NCBI RefSeq assembly: GCF_048892425.1
Contig: NZ_JBLZHU010000004.1
Location: forward strand, 1 to 64,000
DNA length: 64,000 bases
From: Pacificispira sp002696645
GTDB taxonomy: Bacteria > Pseudomonadota > Alphaproteobacteria > UBA8366 > Aestuariispiraceae
Direction of reading: 5' to 3'
Of the stretch, positions 1-7,618 are shown piece after piece. The position numbers and the translations under genes are program-made. Numbering within the stretch: the stretch's first letter is position 1; the number at the start of each line of letters is the position of its first letter. The notes under the pieces are model-generated. The model made no database searches. It was not told the origin of the DNA and saw only the letters and a program-made list of their open reading frames with translations.

Positions 1-126
1 GCGCAAGCTCGCCCTCAACATCATCAAAGCCAATGACGACAAAGGCTCCATCAAGGGCAAAATCAAACGCGCCGGATGGGATGATGCCTTCCTCACAAAG
101 CTCTTCGCTCATATGCGATAGCCCTG
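1..126 (+). mobile_element. Right end of an ISAs1-family insertion sequence
   Basis: The first 126 bases look like the 3' end of an ISAs1-type element. They hold the last codons of a transposase and end in GCCCTG (121-126), the complement of the CAGGGC with which ISAs1-family terminal repeats commonly begin. The stop codon overlaps this terminal motif. Directly after it the sequence becomes histidine kinase coding sequence, so the insertion broke that gene. The rest of the element lies outside the window, so whether it is intact is unknown. Confidence 0.6.
2..121 (+). CDS. ISAs1-family transposase, C-terminal 39 residues
   Basis: The frame is open from the window edge and stops at 119-121. 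It reads RKLALNIIKANDD, then GSIKGKIKRAGWDD, then FLTKLFAHMR. The pattern of 'R-ALN-k-d, then K-K-K-AGWD--yL--l' at the C-terminus is what I know from DDE transposases of the ISAs1/H-repeat family. Only the tail is visible, so no catalytic residues can be checked. The call rests on this tail and on the adjoining CAGGGC-type end. Confidence 0.6.
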   Translation, partial: RKLALNIIKANDDKGSIKGKIKRAGWDDAFLTKLFAHMR

Positions 127-533
127 CGGTGTTGGGATGCCCGAATGAGTTAAATCAAGTGATCATCAATCTAATTGTTAACTCTGCTTATGCATTGTCA
201 AAACAACCGGCTAAAGATCCTGATCATGAAGCCTGTGCACAGGAAGATAGAATCAGAATTGCCGCGGCTTTGGACGGCAGCGAAATTGTAGTTACCGTGC
301 ACGATAACGGTCCCGGCATTGCAAAAGAGATTGCACAGCGCATTTTTGACCCCTTTTTCACAACCAAGGCTGTTGGGGACGGTTCTGGACAGGGCTTGAC
401 GATCAGCCAACGCATTATCACGAATACATTTCATGGTTCACTTCAGTTGGACGACACGGTAACTGAAGGGACACGCTTCCGTATTATTCTTCCAGTCGCG
501 CAAAATGATGCTGACTATAGGGACCTTAACTAG
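127..533 (+). pseudogene. Sensor histidine kinase, C-terminal ATPase domain remnant
   Basis: This is the HATPase_c domain of a sensor kinase. Visible motifs are the N box (NELNQVIINLIVNSAYAL), the G1 box (DNGPGI), the F box (FDPFFTTK) and a G2-like GSGQGL followed by SLQL...GTRFRIILP, and the frame stops at 531-533. The sensor, HisKA and phospho-acceptor histidine parts are missing because the upstream sequence is the end of an insertion sequence. The reading frame stays open into the IS by chance, and an ATG at 33 could start a chimeric product. Without the dimerisation domain it should not act as a kinase, so I treat it as a broken gene. Confidence 0.75.
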
Positions 534-675
534 CCCCAGCCAACATCTAGACCTTCTGCTTTTTGCGTTACTATTGGCCCGCCAAACCAAGCCTCTAAAA
601 CACTTTCATATTCAGTATCCTGACTGTGCTTGACATCAATCCGATTAACCATCTACAAATCACTTAAACAATGTT

Positions 676-694
676 GCGAATAACTATCATTCGC
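676..694. promoter_or_regulatory. Fur/Irr-like iron box upstream of hemP
   Basis: GCGAATAACTATCATTCGC has perfect 6-bp inverted arms (GCGAAT/ATTCGC) and resembles iron-responsive Fur or Irr operators. It lies just before the hemP coding sequence, a gene usually induced by iron shortage. Which regulator binds cannot be decided from sequence. Confidence 0.55.
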
Positions 695-740
695 GTTTAT
701 GAGTAAAGTTTGTAAAGAGCGAGGCGACTACAAGAAAATT

Positions 741-923
741 ATGGAAAAAGAAGACCCTATGTTCATCAAGTCTATCACACACAAAACATCCTCGGACTCT
801 GATCCTCTGATCGTCACAAGCACCGCCCTGCTGCAGAACAGGAATGAAGTGGTGATAGAACATCGCGGGGAGCAATATCGTCTGCGCAGAACCCGCCAGG
901 ACAAGCTGATCCTAACAAAATAA
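741..923 (+). CDS. hemP: Hemin uptake protein HemP family
   Basis: This small cytosolic protein has the HemP/HmuP signature: S-ALL, then VVIEHRGEQYRLR-TRQDKLILTK at the C-terminus. In Alphaproteobacteria, HemP/HmuP is needed for expression of haem receptor genes or for haem uptake, and it is iron regulated. Here it stands alone with an iron box upstream and no haem receptor nearby. In-frame starts are at 699, 741 and 759. The one at 699 lies almost on the iron box and has no ribosome site, so 741 (60 residues) or 759 (54 residues) is more likely. Family assignment is firm, the start is not. Confidence 0.8.
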   Translation: MEKEDPMFIKSITHKTSSDSDPLIVTSTALLQNRNEVVIEHRGEQYRLRRTRQDKLILTK

Positions 924-954
924 TCCGGCTTACAATTTAAGATTTCCACTAAAA

Positions 955-1695
955 TTACGTATCACCAACACGCCGTACCAAGGCAATTCCGGGCAGGCTG
1001 GGGCTAAGGCGCGCATTTTGCAGCGCTTCAAAATTAACCCGCTTGTTGCGTCCACTGCGATAGGCATGTTCCCGAATCAACGAAGCCGCACGTGTCCCCT
1101 GACGGTTTATGATCGCGTCCAGAATCTGGTGATGATCTTCTTCCGCAGCGCGGACCTGAAGCAAGCCTTTTTCAGGTTGGGCACTGTTAAAGACGATGGC
1201 CCTGGGCCCCGCCAAGGGGACACGACATATATTCCGTATCGCAGGAAACAACGCCTTATTAGATGCGGCTTCCAGAATACCGTCATGAAATGCCGCGTTC
1301 AAATCAATCCAGCGTGTTCGCGCGGCGACATCCGTCAGCCCCTGATCTGACAGGGCAGAGGCTTCTGCCAAAATCTTGCGCATCTGACGCTCCTGCGGGG
1401 CGGGCAGGCCACGCTCGGCTGCTTGCCGTGCCGCCAGGGCTTCCAACTCACCGCGCACCTCAATTGCGTCCGCAACTTCATCGACCGTGAACAAACGAAC
1501 CCGAAAGCCGCGATTGGGCATCCGAGTTAACAAACCTTCCTGTTCCAGTGCCCCCATGGCCAGCCGCGCCAATGTGCGCGACACCATCAAGCCATCGGCA
1601 ACCGCAACCTCGCGCAAGGCCTCCCCCGGTTCATAGACCCCGGAAAGGACTGTCTCTCTGAGACTTTGGGTTACTTGATCCAACTGCGTCGCCAT
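955..1695 (-). CDS. GntR-family transcriptional regulator, FCD subfamily
   Basis: The 246-residue protein has an N-terminal winged helix-turn-helix (about residues 5-70, with LREVAVADGLMVSRTLARLA as the recognition region) and a helical FCD effector domain. Candidate metal/effector ligands are D and H in DLNAAFH, EDHHQI and REHAYRS. FCD regulators usually repress catabolic operons and respond to a carboxylic acid or related ligand. It is divergent from the M29-like/TRAP/epimerase operon starting at 1826, with paired inverted motifs between them, so it is the probable regulator of that operon. Confidence 0.88.
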   Translation of the reverse strand: MATQLDQVTQSLRETVLSGVYEPGEALREVAVADGLMVSRTLARLAMGALEQEGLLTRMPNRGFRVRLFTVDEVADAIEVRGELEALAARQAAERGLPAPQERQMRKILAEASALSDQGLTDVAARTRWIDLNAAFHDGILEAASNKALFPAIRNICRVPLAGPRAIVFNSAQPEKGLLQVRAAEEDHHQILDAIINRQGTRAASLIREHAYRSGRNKRVNFEALQNARLSPSLPGIALVRRVGDT

Positions 1696-1715
1696 ACATC
1701 CCCCTCATCTAATTC

Positions 1716-1786
1716 TGCATGCAATACAATCAGTCATAGTGAAAATACGCCGAATTCCTGCTTGAAATCCACTGATATTGCATGCA
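1716..1786. promoter_or_regulatory. Paired inverted motifs, candidate GntR operators
   Basis: TGCATGCAATA (1716-1726) and TATTGCATGCA (1776-1786) are exact inverted copies 49 bp apart between the divergent GntR gene and the catabolic operon. Each contains the self-complementary TGCATGCA. This is a typical position for a dimeric regulator binding two sites with looping. Binding by the neighbouring GntR protein is inferred. Confidence 0.5.
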
Positions 1787-1825
1787 ACTTTACCACAACA
1801 AACATTTTTAGGGAGTACGCGTCCA

Positions 1826-3397
1826 ATGCCAGACAGTCTCGACCCCCGGTCCCGGCCTGTTCAAAAGCCCCATTTCGATACGCCGCCGCTGCAATCCAGC
1901 CGGCCGCCGCGCTGTCCTCCCTTTGTGGAAATCACCAAGTCTGATCAATTGCTACCCTATTTGGAGCATGTCGCACAACGGCCCTATAACCATGGCCTGA
2001 ATGCGTGCTGGGACCTCAAAGAGGGCGAGCGTGTGATGCTGCGTGTCGACAATTGGCACAGCGAGCTGACGATTGAGGCCTGCAAAAAGATCCTTGAGAA
2101 ATACAAGGTCAAGTATGAGATCAAATACATCGACCGCGGCCCGATCCCGCAATGGGTCGGCGCGGATGAAGTCGATTACTACCTGTTCCGCACCAAAGAA
2201 CTCGCTGAGTGGATGGACATGTGGGAAGAGGAAGAGAAGAACCAGAAATACGATAAAATCCTGATGGGCTATGGCGGTCCGGTATTGGCCGAACGCTTCA
2301 TCAAGATTCAGCGCATGCCCTTCATCACGCCGGAAATCCTGGCCTCCCCGGCCCATGCCATGCCTATTGAAGTCATCAACGCCATGGACAAATGGACCTG
2401 GGACCGGATTCGCAATGCCAAACGGGCGCGGATCACCGATCCCGAAGGCACCGATATGTCCTTTACCAATCACGATGAATATTGGGACGCCAATCGCGAA
2501 TTCTACAATCCAGAACTGACCGCGCGGACCTGGACCGGGAATGAGCATTTCGGCAAGACCTACCTGCCGGGCCACATTACCGGACGCCCCTGGATGTTCC
2601 ACCCGTTCAAAGAAGACGGCTGTGGCATCATTGCTGGCACCACCAACCATATCGCGCCCTGTGACTGGACCCAGTTGGTCGTGGAAAACTCCAAAATCAC
2701 ACAGATCAATGAAGGCGGTGAATTTGGCCGCAAACTGCGCGATGTTATGGAGCAGACCAAGGATATCCAATATCCGACCTTCCCGGACAAGGGCATCATG
2801 CATTGGTGGGAAGCATCGATTGGCACGAACCCGCATATCCATCGCCCGCGCAAGGACTTCCCGTCAGGCTTTGTGAATTGCCTGTATGAGCGGGTACGCT
2901 CCGGCGTCATCCATATGGGCTTTGGCACCATCATCTCATCCATGGCAGAGCGCGAAGCCGCCCGTATGGGTCATCTGGTGGGCCATTGGCATATCCATCT
3001 GTACTTCCCGACCTATACTTGCGAAATGGACGGGGATAACGAGAATATCATTGAAAACGGTCGCCTTCAGGCACTCGACGACCCGGAAATCCGCAAGATC
3101 TGCTCGAAATATGGCGATCCGGAACTGTGGATGGATGAAAGCTGGAACCCCGCTGTCCCCGGCATCAATATGGATGGGGATTACTGGGACCATTATGCCA
3201 AAGATCCGCTTCACTGGGTGAAGACGGAATTGGAAGTTTGCCGCAACTATCATCCGATGTTCATGAAGATGGTTGGCGCGGACGACAAATATTGCCACGG
3301 TGCCGGGGCCGATTGGTGGAAGGGCGGATGCTGTGATCACAGCGGCGTCTCTGCACCCGTCCTACCCGGAAACTGCTGTGGACATGACCACGACTGA
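1826..3397 (+). CDS. Putative M29-like metalloenzyme with Cys/His-rich tail
   Basis: The 523-residue protein starts at ATG 1826, which has an AGGGAG site at 1810-1815 (an upstream in-frame ATG at 1778 lacks one). Several stretches recall the M29 aminopeptidase/NicX-like fold: TDPEGTDMSF, GTTNH, NEGGEFG and EASIGTNPHIH, each at plausible spacing for metal ligands. It is longer than typical M29 proteins (about 350-410). The C-terminus has an unusual Cys/His cluster (CCDH, then NCCGHDHD) that looks metal binding. No signal peptide is apparent, so it is probably cytosolic. It heads an operon with a TRAP importer and a racemase/epimerase, so it probably acts on the imported compound. The reaction is unknown and the family call is tentative. 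Confidence 0.5.
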   Translation: MPDSLDPRSRPVQKPHFDTPPLQSSRPPRCPPFVEITKSDQLLPYLEHVAQRPYNHGLNACWDLKEGERVMLRVDNWHSELTIEACKKILEKYKVKYEIKYIDRGPIPQWVGADEVDYYLFRTKELAEWMDMWEEEEKNQKYDKILMGYGGPVLAERFIKIQRMPFITPEILASPAHAMPIEVINAMDKWTWDRIRNAKRARITDPEGTDMSFTNHDEYWDANREFYNPELTARTWTGNEHFGKTYLPGHITGRPWMFHPFKEDGCGIIAGTTNHIAPCDWTQLVVENSKITQINEGGEFGRKLRDVMEQTKDIQYPTFPDKGIMHWWEASIGTNPHIHRPRKDFPSGFVNCLYERVRSGVIHMGFGTIISSMAEREAARMGHLVGHWHIHLYFPTYTCEMDGDNENIIENGRLQALDDPEIRKICSKYGDPELWMDESWNPAVPGINMDGDYWDHYAKDPLHWVKTELEVCRNYHPMFMKMVGADDKYCHGAGADWWKGGCCDHSGVSAPVLPGNCCGHDHD

Positions 3398-3417
3398 ACA
3401 CAGCAAGGGGGCATCCC

Positions 3418-3438
3418 GCCCCTGGAGTTATCAGGGGC
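3418..3438 (+). promoter_or_regulatory. Intercistronic hairpin before dctP
   Basis: GCCCCTG (3418-3424) and CAGGGGC (3432-3438) form a perfect 7-bp stem with a 7-nt loop. No T-run follows, so this is more likely an mRNA-stabilising or attenuating hairpin than a full terminator. Such hairpins often let the binding-protein gene be expressed more strongly than its neighbours. Confidence 0.4.
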
Positions 3439-3512
3439 ATGGGGCCCCCAATAAATGAGGGGCAAAAGCCTCCGAAGACAAAATTTATGAAACCCTGATG
3501 GGAGGAAGAATG

Positions 3513-4583
3513 ATGAGTCGTATTACAAAACTGGCTGCCGTTACGCTGGCGGCCGCGACATTGGTTGCCAGCGCAAGCCTGGCTCAGGCGCAAACCCGTG
3601 TTTTGCGTTATGCAGATTTTGGCCCTGACCGCGGCAGCCGCGCCGAAGTCATTAAATGGATGGATTCCGAAATGCGCGCCCGCAGTGACGGTGCATTGGG
3701 CCTGGACATCACCTGGGGCGGCACGCTGCTGGGCGCGAAGAATGCCATCGATGGCGTCGGCAATGGCGTGTCTGATCTTGCTTCCGTCGTTCCGGTTTAC
3801 GAGCCCGGAAAGCTGACCGCGTGGCGCGTGTCGGATGTTCGCCAGATCGCTGATGAATATGTCGGCATGATGGCAACCTATGAGCTTATGACCCAGAATG
3901 AAGCGGCAATTAAGAACTTTGCCGATCAGGGCGTGCACTACGTATCCAACTTCACCACCGGCCCGACCCAGCTTTTAAGCCGCGAGCAGATCACGAACCT
4001 GGACGAGCTTAAAGGGAAGAAGATCCGGGCGACCGGCAGTTTTGGTAAAGCTTTTGAGGCAGAAGGCGCGGCGGCTGTATCGATGAGCCAGCCCGACGTT
4101 TACCAGGCGCTTTCAACTGGCACTATCGACGGCACCGCCAGCTACGCCTATGTCATCAATTCATACAAACAGTATGAAGTCGCCACCCATCTGACGACAA
4201 TCGATATGGGTCAGAATCTCGGTTGGGGCATCGTGATGAACAGCCGTGTCTGGTCCAGCCTGACGCCAGAACAGCAAACGATGATGGCAGAGCTGGGTCA
4301 TGATGCAACGCTGTATATGGCGCAGAAAATGTACGAAGACCGCACGCAAATCCTGGATAAACTGCGAGCTGGTGTTGACGGCATTACAATTGTCGAACAT
4401 GACGGTGATCCGGCAATGAAAAAAGCCCTGATCGAAGCTGCTGAATCGGCTGGCATGGAATGGATGGGCGGTGCCCGGGATCAGGGTCTTCCTGCTGACG
4501 ATCTGTTGGCGGCCTTTGATGCAGCCGTTGCTAAATACCACAAAGAAATGGAAGTACAGGGCTATCCCTGGGCTAAGAAGTAA
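3513..4583 (+). CDS. dctP: TRAP transporter substrate-binding protein, DctP family
   Basis: This 356-residue periplasmic binding protein has a Sec signal peptide (MSRITKLAAVTLAAATLVAS, cleavage after AQA). The core shows TRAP features: WGGTLLGAKNAIDGVGNG near the N-terminus, LDELKGKKIRATG in the middle, then QALSTGTIDGTASY. It captures the solute and hands it to DctQM. Start 3513 is chosen because GGAGG at 3501-3505 is 7 bp upstream; ATGs at 3498 and 3510 are less well placed. The ligand is not readable from sequence, but the partner enzymes suggest an acidic or N-acylated amino-acid-like compound. Confidence 0.9.
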   Translation: MSRITKLAAVTLAAATLVASASLAQAQTRVLRYADFGPDRGSRAEVIKWMDSEMRARSDGALGLDITWGGTLLGAKNAIDGVGNGVSDLASVVPVYEPGKLTAWRVSDVRQIADEYVGMMATYELMTQNEAAIKNFADQGVHYVSNFTTGPTQLLSREQITNLDELKGKKIRATGSFGKAFEAEGAAAVSMSQPDVYQALSTGTIDGTASYAYVINSYKQYEVATHLTTIDMGQNLGWGIVMNSRVWSSLTPEQQTMMAELGHDATLYMAQKMYEDRTQILDKLRAGVDGITIVEHDGDPAMKKALIEAAESAGMEWMGGARDQGLPADDLLAAFDAAVAKYHKEMEVQGYPWAKK

Positions 4584-4589
4584 CCCACG

Positions 4590-5144
4590 ATGAGCGGGAC
4601 CCATGATGGCATGCCGGCCCTGCCGCCAGGCAGCAAGCTCGGCATCCTAGATCGTCTCCTTGATCGGGCAGAGCGCGTGCTCTCCTCCATCGCCAGCATC
4701 ATCTTGCTGGCGATGGGGGTCCTGATCAGTGTCAGCGTTGCTGCACGCGAACAGATCAACGTGACCATACCGGATGATATCCTGATGGTTGGGTTGGCCA
4801 TGGTGGCTGTTGTCGCCTTGCCGATGGCACATGTGCAACGCGACAAGGGTCAGATTGCAGTCACAGTGATCACAGACCGAATGCCACAAAGAGTTGGCGA
4901 GATCGGCCGTTTGCTGGGGAATCTGCTTGGCTGTCTGCTGTTTGGCGCTATTGCCCTGTTGGTCATGGACTCCATCCCCAAAGCATTTGTCGAAAATCAC
5001 TATTACGACGGGCAGCTATCAATCCCCGTTTGGCCGACAAAGGTGATTTTCGGGATCGGCATGGGATTGTTCTCAATCCGGTTGGGCCTGTGCATGGTCG
5101 GTGACCTGGTGACAATGAAAAATCGGCCCAAGGCCGACCATTAG
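4590..5144 (+). CDS. dctQ: TRAP transporter small membrane subunit, DctQ family
   Basis: This 184-residue protein has four hydrophobic segments: ASIILLAMGVLISVSVAA, DDILMVGLAMVAVVALP, the LLGCLLFGAIALLV region and IFGIGMGLFSIRLGL. That is the usual topology of TRAP small subunits. AHVQRDKGQIAVTVI is the conserved loop in which a His/Arg pair precedes a predicted amphipathic helix. It begins six bases after dctP and is followed 14 bp later by dctM. It bridges the binding protein and the large channel subunit in the inner membrane. Confidence 0.88.
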   Translation: MSGTHDGMPALPPGSKLGILDRLLDRAERVLSSIASIILLAMGVLISVSVAAREQINVTIPDDILMVGLAMVAVVALPMAHVQRDKGQIAVTVITDRMPQRVGEIGRLLGNLLGCLLFGAIALLVMDSIPKAFVENHYYDGQLSIPVWPTKVIFGIGMGLFSIRLGLCMVGDLVTMKNRPKADH

Positions 5145-5158
5145 AGGCATTTCGAAAT

Positions 5159-6499
5159 ATGGACCCACATCTGATAGGATACGGCGGTTTCGCGGTTGTC
5201 CTCGTCCTTCTTGCATTTCGTGTTCCCATCGCCATTGCCCTTGGCAGTGTCGCGACATGTGGCATGCTGCTGGCCTATGCCTGGACGCCCTGGTTGCCCT
5301 TCTCCCTGTCCGCCGCCATACCACCGGTCAGTTCCCTGTTGGGCTCAACGCCCCTGGATTTTATTAACTCCTATGCACTCTCGACTGTTCCCTTATTCAT
5401 TTTCGTTGGTCATCTGGCGTTCCAGGCCGGCTTTACCACCGACATATATGCCGCTGCCCGTGTATGGCTGGCGCGTATGCCGGGCGGGTTGGCGATCGCA
5501 TCGATCATTGGCTGTGGCGGATTCAGTGCCATCAGTGGTTCGTCCGTCGCCTGTGCTGCGGCCATGGGGCGGGTTGCTGTTCCAGAAATGCTGGACAGTA
5601 ACTATTCCCGCGCATTAGCGACAGGATCCGTCGCCATTGGCGGCACGCTGGGATCGCTGATCCCGCCATCCATTCTGTTCATTATCTTTGGCGTCTTTGC
5701 AGAACAGTCCATTGCAAAGCTGTTTGTTGCCGCTGCCATCCCAGGCCTTATCTCGCTGATCGGTTACGTTGTGATCGTTATCATCTGGGTTAAACTGCGC
5801 CCGCAAGATGCCCCCCAGCCCAACCTTACAAATGCGCGTGAAGCGCGGGGTCAAGCCCTGGCGAAATGTTGGCCGATCCTGCTGTTATTCGCCGTCATCA
5901 TTGGTGGGATTTATCTGGGTGCGTTCACACCGACTGAGGCCGCTGGCGTCGGTGCCATCGCAACGCTGATTCTGGGCATCGTTTTGCGCCGTCTGGATAT
6001 TGCCAAGATCAAAGAAGCCCTGCGCGAGGCGGTCAGTCAGTCCGGCCAGTTATTTGCCATCGCCATCGCTGGCAAACTGTTTGTCAACTTCATCGCCCTG
6101 ACCAATGTCGCAGCGCAGTTAACCGGCTGGATCGGGTCTGCGGAACTGTCTGTCTTCCTGGTCATGGGGTTGATCGTGCTGTTGTATTTGGTGTTGGGCA
6201 TGATGCTTGACCCGTTGGGCATCATCCTGCTCACCTTACCCCTGACCCTGCCAGTGGTGGAATCCTATGGGCTGGACCTGATCTGGTATGGCGTCATTGT
6301 TGTGAAACTGCTGGAAATGGGACTGGTAACGCCGCCTATTGGACTGAACGTCTTTGTCATAAAATCGATTGTTGGCGACAAGATCCCGCTGGAGCGTATA
6401 TTCGCCGGGGTCAGTTTCTTCCTGATCTCTGATGTGATTGTGATGGGTCTGCTGTTGGCCTTCCCGATCCTGTCGCTGTATCTGCCCAGCCTGTTATGA
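5159..6499 (+). CDS. dctM: TRAP transporter large permease, DctM family
   Basis: The 446-residue inner-membrane protein has about 12 hydrophobic segments, the normal length for DctM/TRAP-T large subunits. Visible family motifs are FAISGSS (as GFSAISGSSVACAAAMG), GGTLGSLIPPSI, FTPTEAAGVGA, and MLDPLGIILLTLPL followed by VTPPIGLNVFV near the C-terminus. It catalyses sodium-coupled solute uptake with DctP and DctQ. Its stop overlaps the next gene's ATG by four bases, so the racemase is translationally coupled. Confidence 0.93.
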   Translation: MDPHLIGYGGFAVVLVLLAFRVPIAIALGSVATCGMLLAYAWTPWLPFSLSAAIPPVSSLLGSTPLDFINSYALSTVPLFIFVGHLAFQAGFTTDIYAAARVWLARMPGGLAIASIIGCGGFSAISGSSVACAAAMGRVAVPEMLDSNYSRALATGSVAIGGTLGSLIPPSILFIIFGVFAEQSIAKLFVAAAIPGLISLIGYVVIVIIWVKLRPQDAPQPNLTNAREARGQALAKCWPILLLFAVIIGGIYLGAFTPTEAAGVGAIATLILGIVLRRLDIAKIKEALREAVSQSGQLFAIAIAGKLFVNFIALTNVAAQLTGWIGSAELSVFLVMGLIVLLYLVLGMMLDPLGIILLTLPLTLPVVESYGLDLIWYGVIVVKLLEMGLVTPPIGLNVFVIKSIVGDKIPLERIFAGVSFFLISDVIVMGLLLAFPILSLYLPSLL

Positions 6500-7614
6500 G
6501 CGGCCAGCAGGATACCGGGTTGAGGGTTGACGCCGTTGAGGTCTGGACACTTACCCTGGACCGGCTGACGCCATTTTCCAGTGCGAATGAAACCATCCAG
6601 CGCGAAACGCACCCGATTGTGGCAATTCGTGCGGGCGGCCTGACAGGTTGGGGGGAAGCCCCCGCTCCCCAGGCCCCGCTATATTTGCCGGAAAGTGTTG
6701 CCACCGTTCTGGATGCCCTGAAGAACCATCTGGCACCAAGGCTGTTGGGCAAAATATTAACAGAACCAGATGATGCCGCTGTCGCAATGGGTCCGGTTCG
6801 CGGCAATCTGTTTGCAAAACATGCCCTAGAAACCGCCGCACTGGACCTGATCTGCCAAAAGCAACAGATCAGCCTGGCGCGCCTGCTGGATGCGACGACA
6901 GCCCATGTCGCCGCCGGGGCAACCTTTGGCCTGCCAAAGCATCCGGAAGACCTGTTCGATCAGATTGATGAAGCACTGGATCTGGGCCATACGCGCATTA
7001 AGGTGAAAATCGCGCCGGGACGGGATGCCACCGTGCTGAAGGCCCTGCGCGACAGATATCCCGGTATCGCGCTGACCGCCGATGGCAACAGCGCCTATAG
7101 TATCCAGGACGCCGCCGATTTGATTGCGCTGGATCGCTTTGACCTGACACTGTTGGAACAACCCCTGGCCTGGGATGATTTCGTCGATCACGCCGCCTTG
7201 CAGGCCCAGATGAAAACCCCGCTGGCCCTGGACGAGAGTTTGCAGTCAGACAGTGATCTGGCAACCGCGATCACGCTGAAATCCTGCCGTGCCATTGTCT
7301 TGAAACCCGCCCATGTCGGTGGCCCCTGGCAGGCAAAGAAGATGCATGATCGTGCACACCGCGCGGGCCTGCCCGTCATGATTGGGGGCATGCATGATTT
7401 CTGTATCGCACGCGCGGCAAATCTGGCCGTAGCCGCCCTGCCAGGGTGTATCGTGCCGGGCGATGTTGGTGGCACGGATCGATACTATGGAACTGATCTG
7501 GTGGATCCGCCGCTACGCATGGCGGCAACCGGCATGCCCGTTCCCGGCCGCCTGAACGTCAATGAAAGCGAAATTCGCAGAATTGCTGAGTTTCAGTTCA
7601 AATCGACGCTATAG
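6496..7614 (+). CDS. Enolase-superfamily racemase/epimerase (MLE/NSAR-OSBS subgroup)
   Basis: This 372-residue protein has a capping domain and a (beta/alpha)7-beta barrel. Catalytic motifs of the muconate-lactonizing-enzyme subgroup are present: the KxK pair in RIKVKI, metal ligands in TADGN, LLEQPL and LALDES, and the second base lysine in VLKPAHVGG. The pattern GGMHD with the surrounding loops resembles N-succinylamino acid racemase/o-succinylbenzoate synthase relatives. As the last gene of a TRAP operon it probably inverts or isomerises the imported substrate; OSB synthesis is unlikely because no menaquinone genes are near. It ends 4 bp from the convergent DUF1513 gene. Confidence 0.85.
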   Translation: MSGQQDTGLRVDAVEVWTLTLDRLTPFSSANETIQRETHPIVAIRAGGLTGWGEAPAPQAPLYLPESVATVLDALKNHLAPRLLGKILTEPDDAAVAMGPVRGNLFAKHALETAALDLICQKQQISLARLLDATTAHVAAGATFGLPKHPEDLFDQIDEALDLGHTRIKVKIAPGRDATVLKALRDRYPGIALTADGNSAYSIQDAADLIALDRFDLTLLEQPLAWDDFVDHAALQAQMKTPLALDESLQSDSDLATAITLKSCRAIVLKPAHVGGPWQAKKMHDRAHRAGLPVMIGGMHDFCIARAANLAVAALPGCIVPGDVGGTDRYYGTDLVDPPLRMAATGMPVPGRLNVNESEIRRIAEFQFKSTL

Positions 7615-7618
7615 ACAA

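Noticed and set aside
33..126. Start of the histidine kinase at ATG 33
   Set aside because: Residues before about 127 lie inside the ISAs1-type end and do not resemble kinase sequence, so the open frame there is fortuitous.
1952..2842. Minus-strand 296-residue frame over the M29-like gene
   Set aside because: The plus-strand gene has a ribosome site, operon context and family-like motifs; the antisense frame has none.
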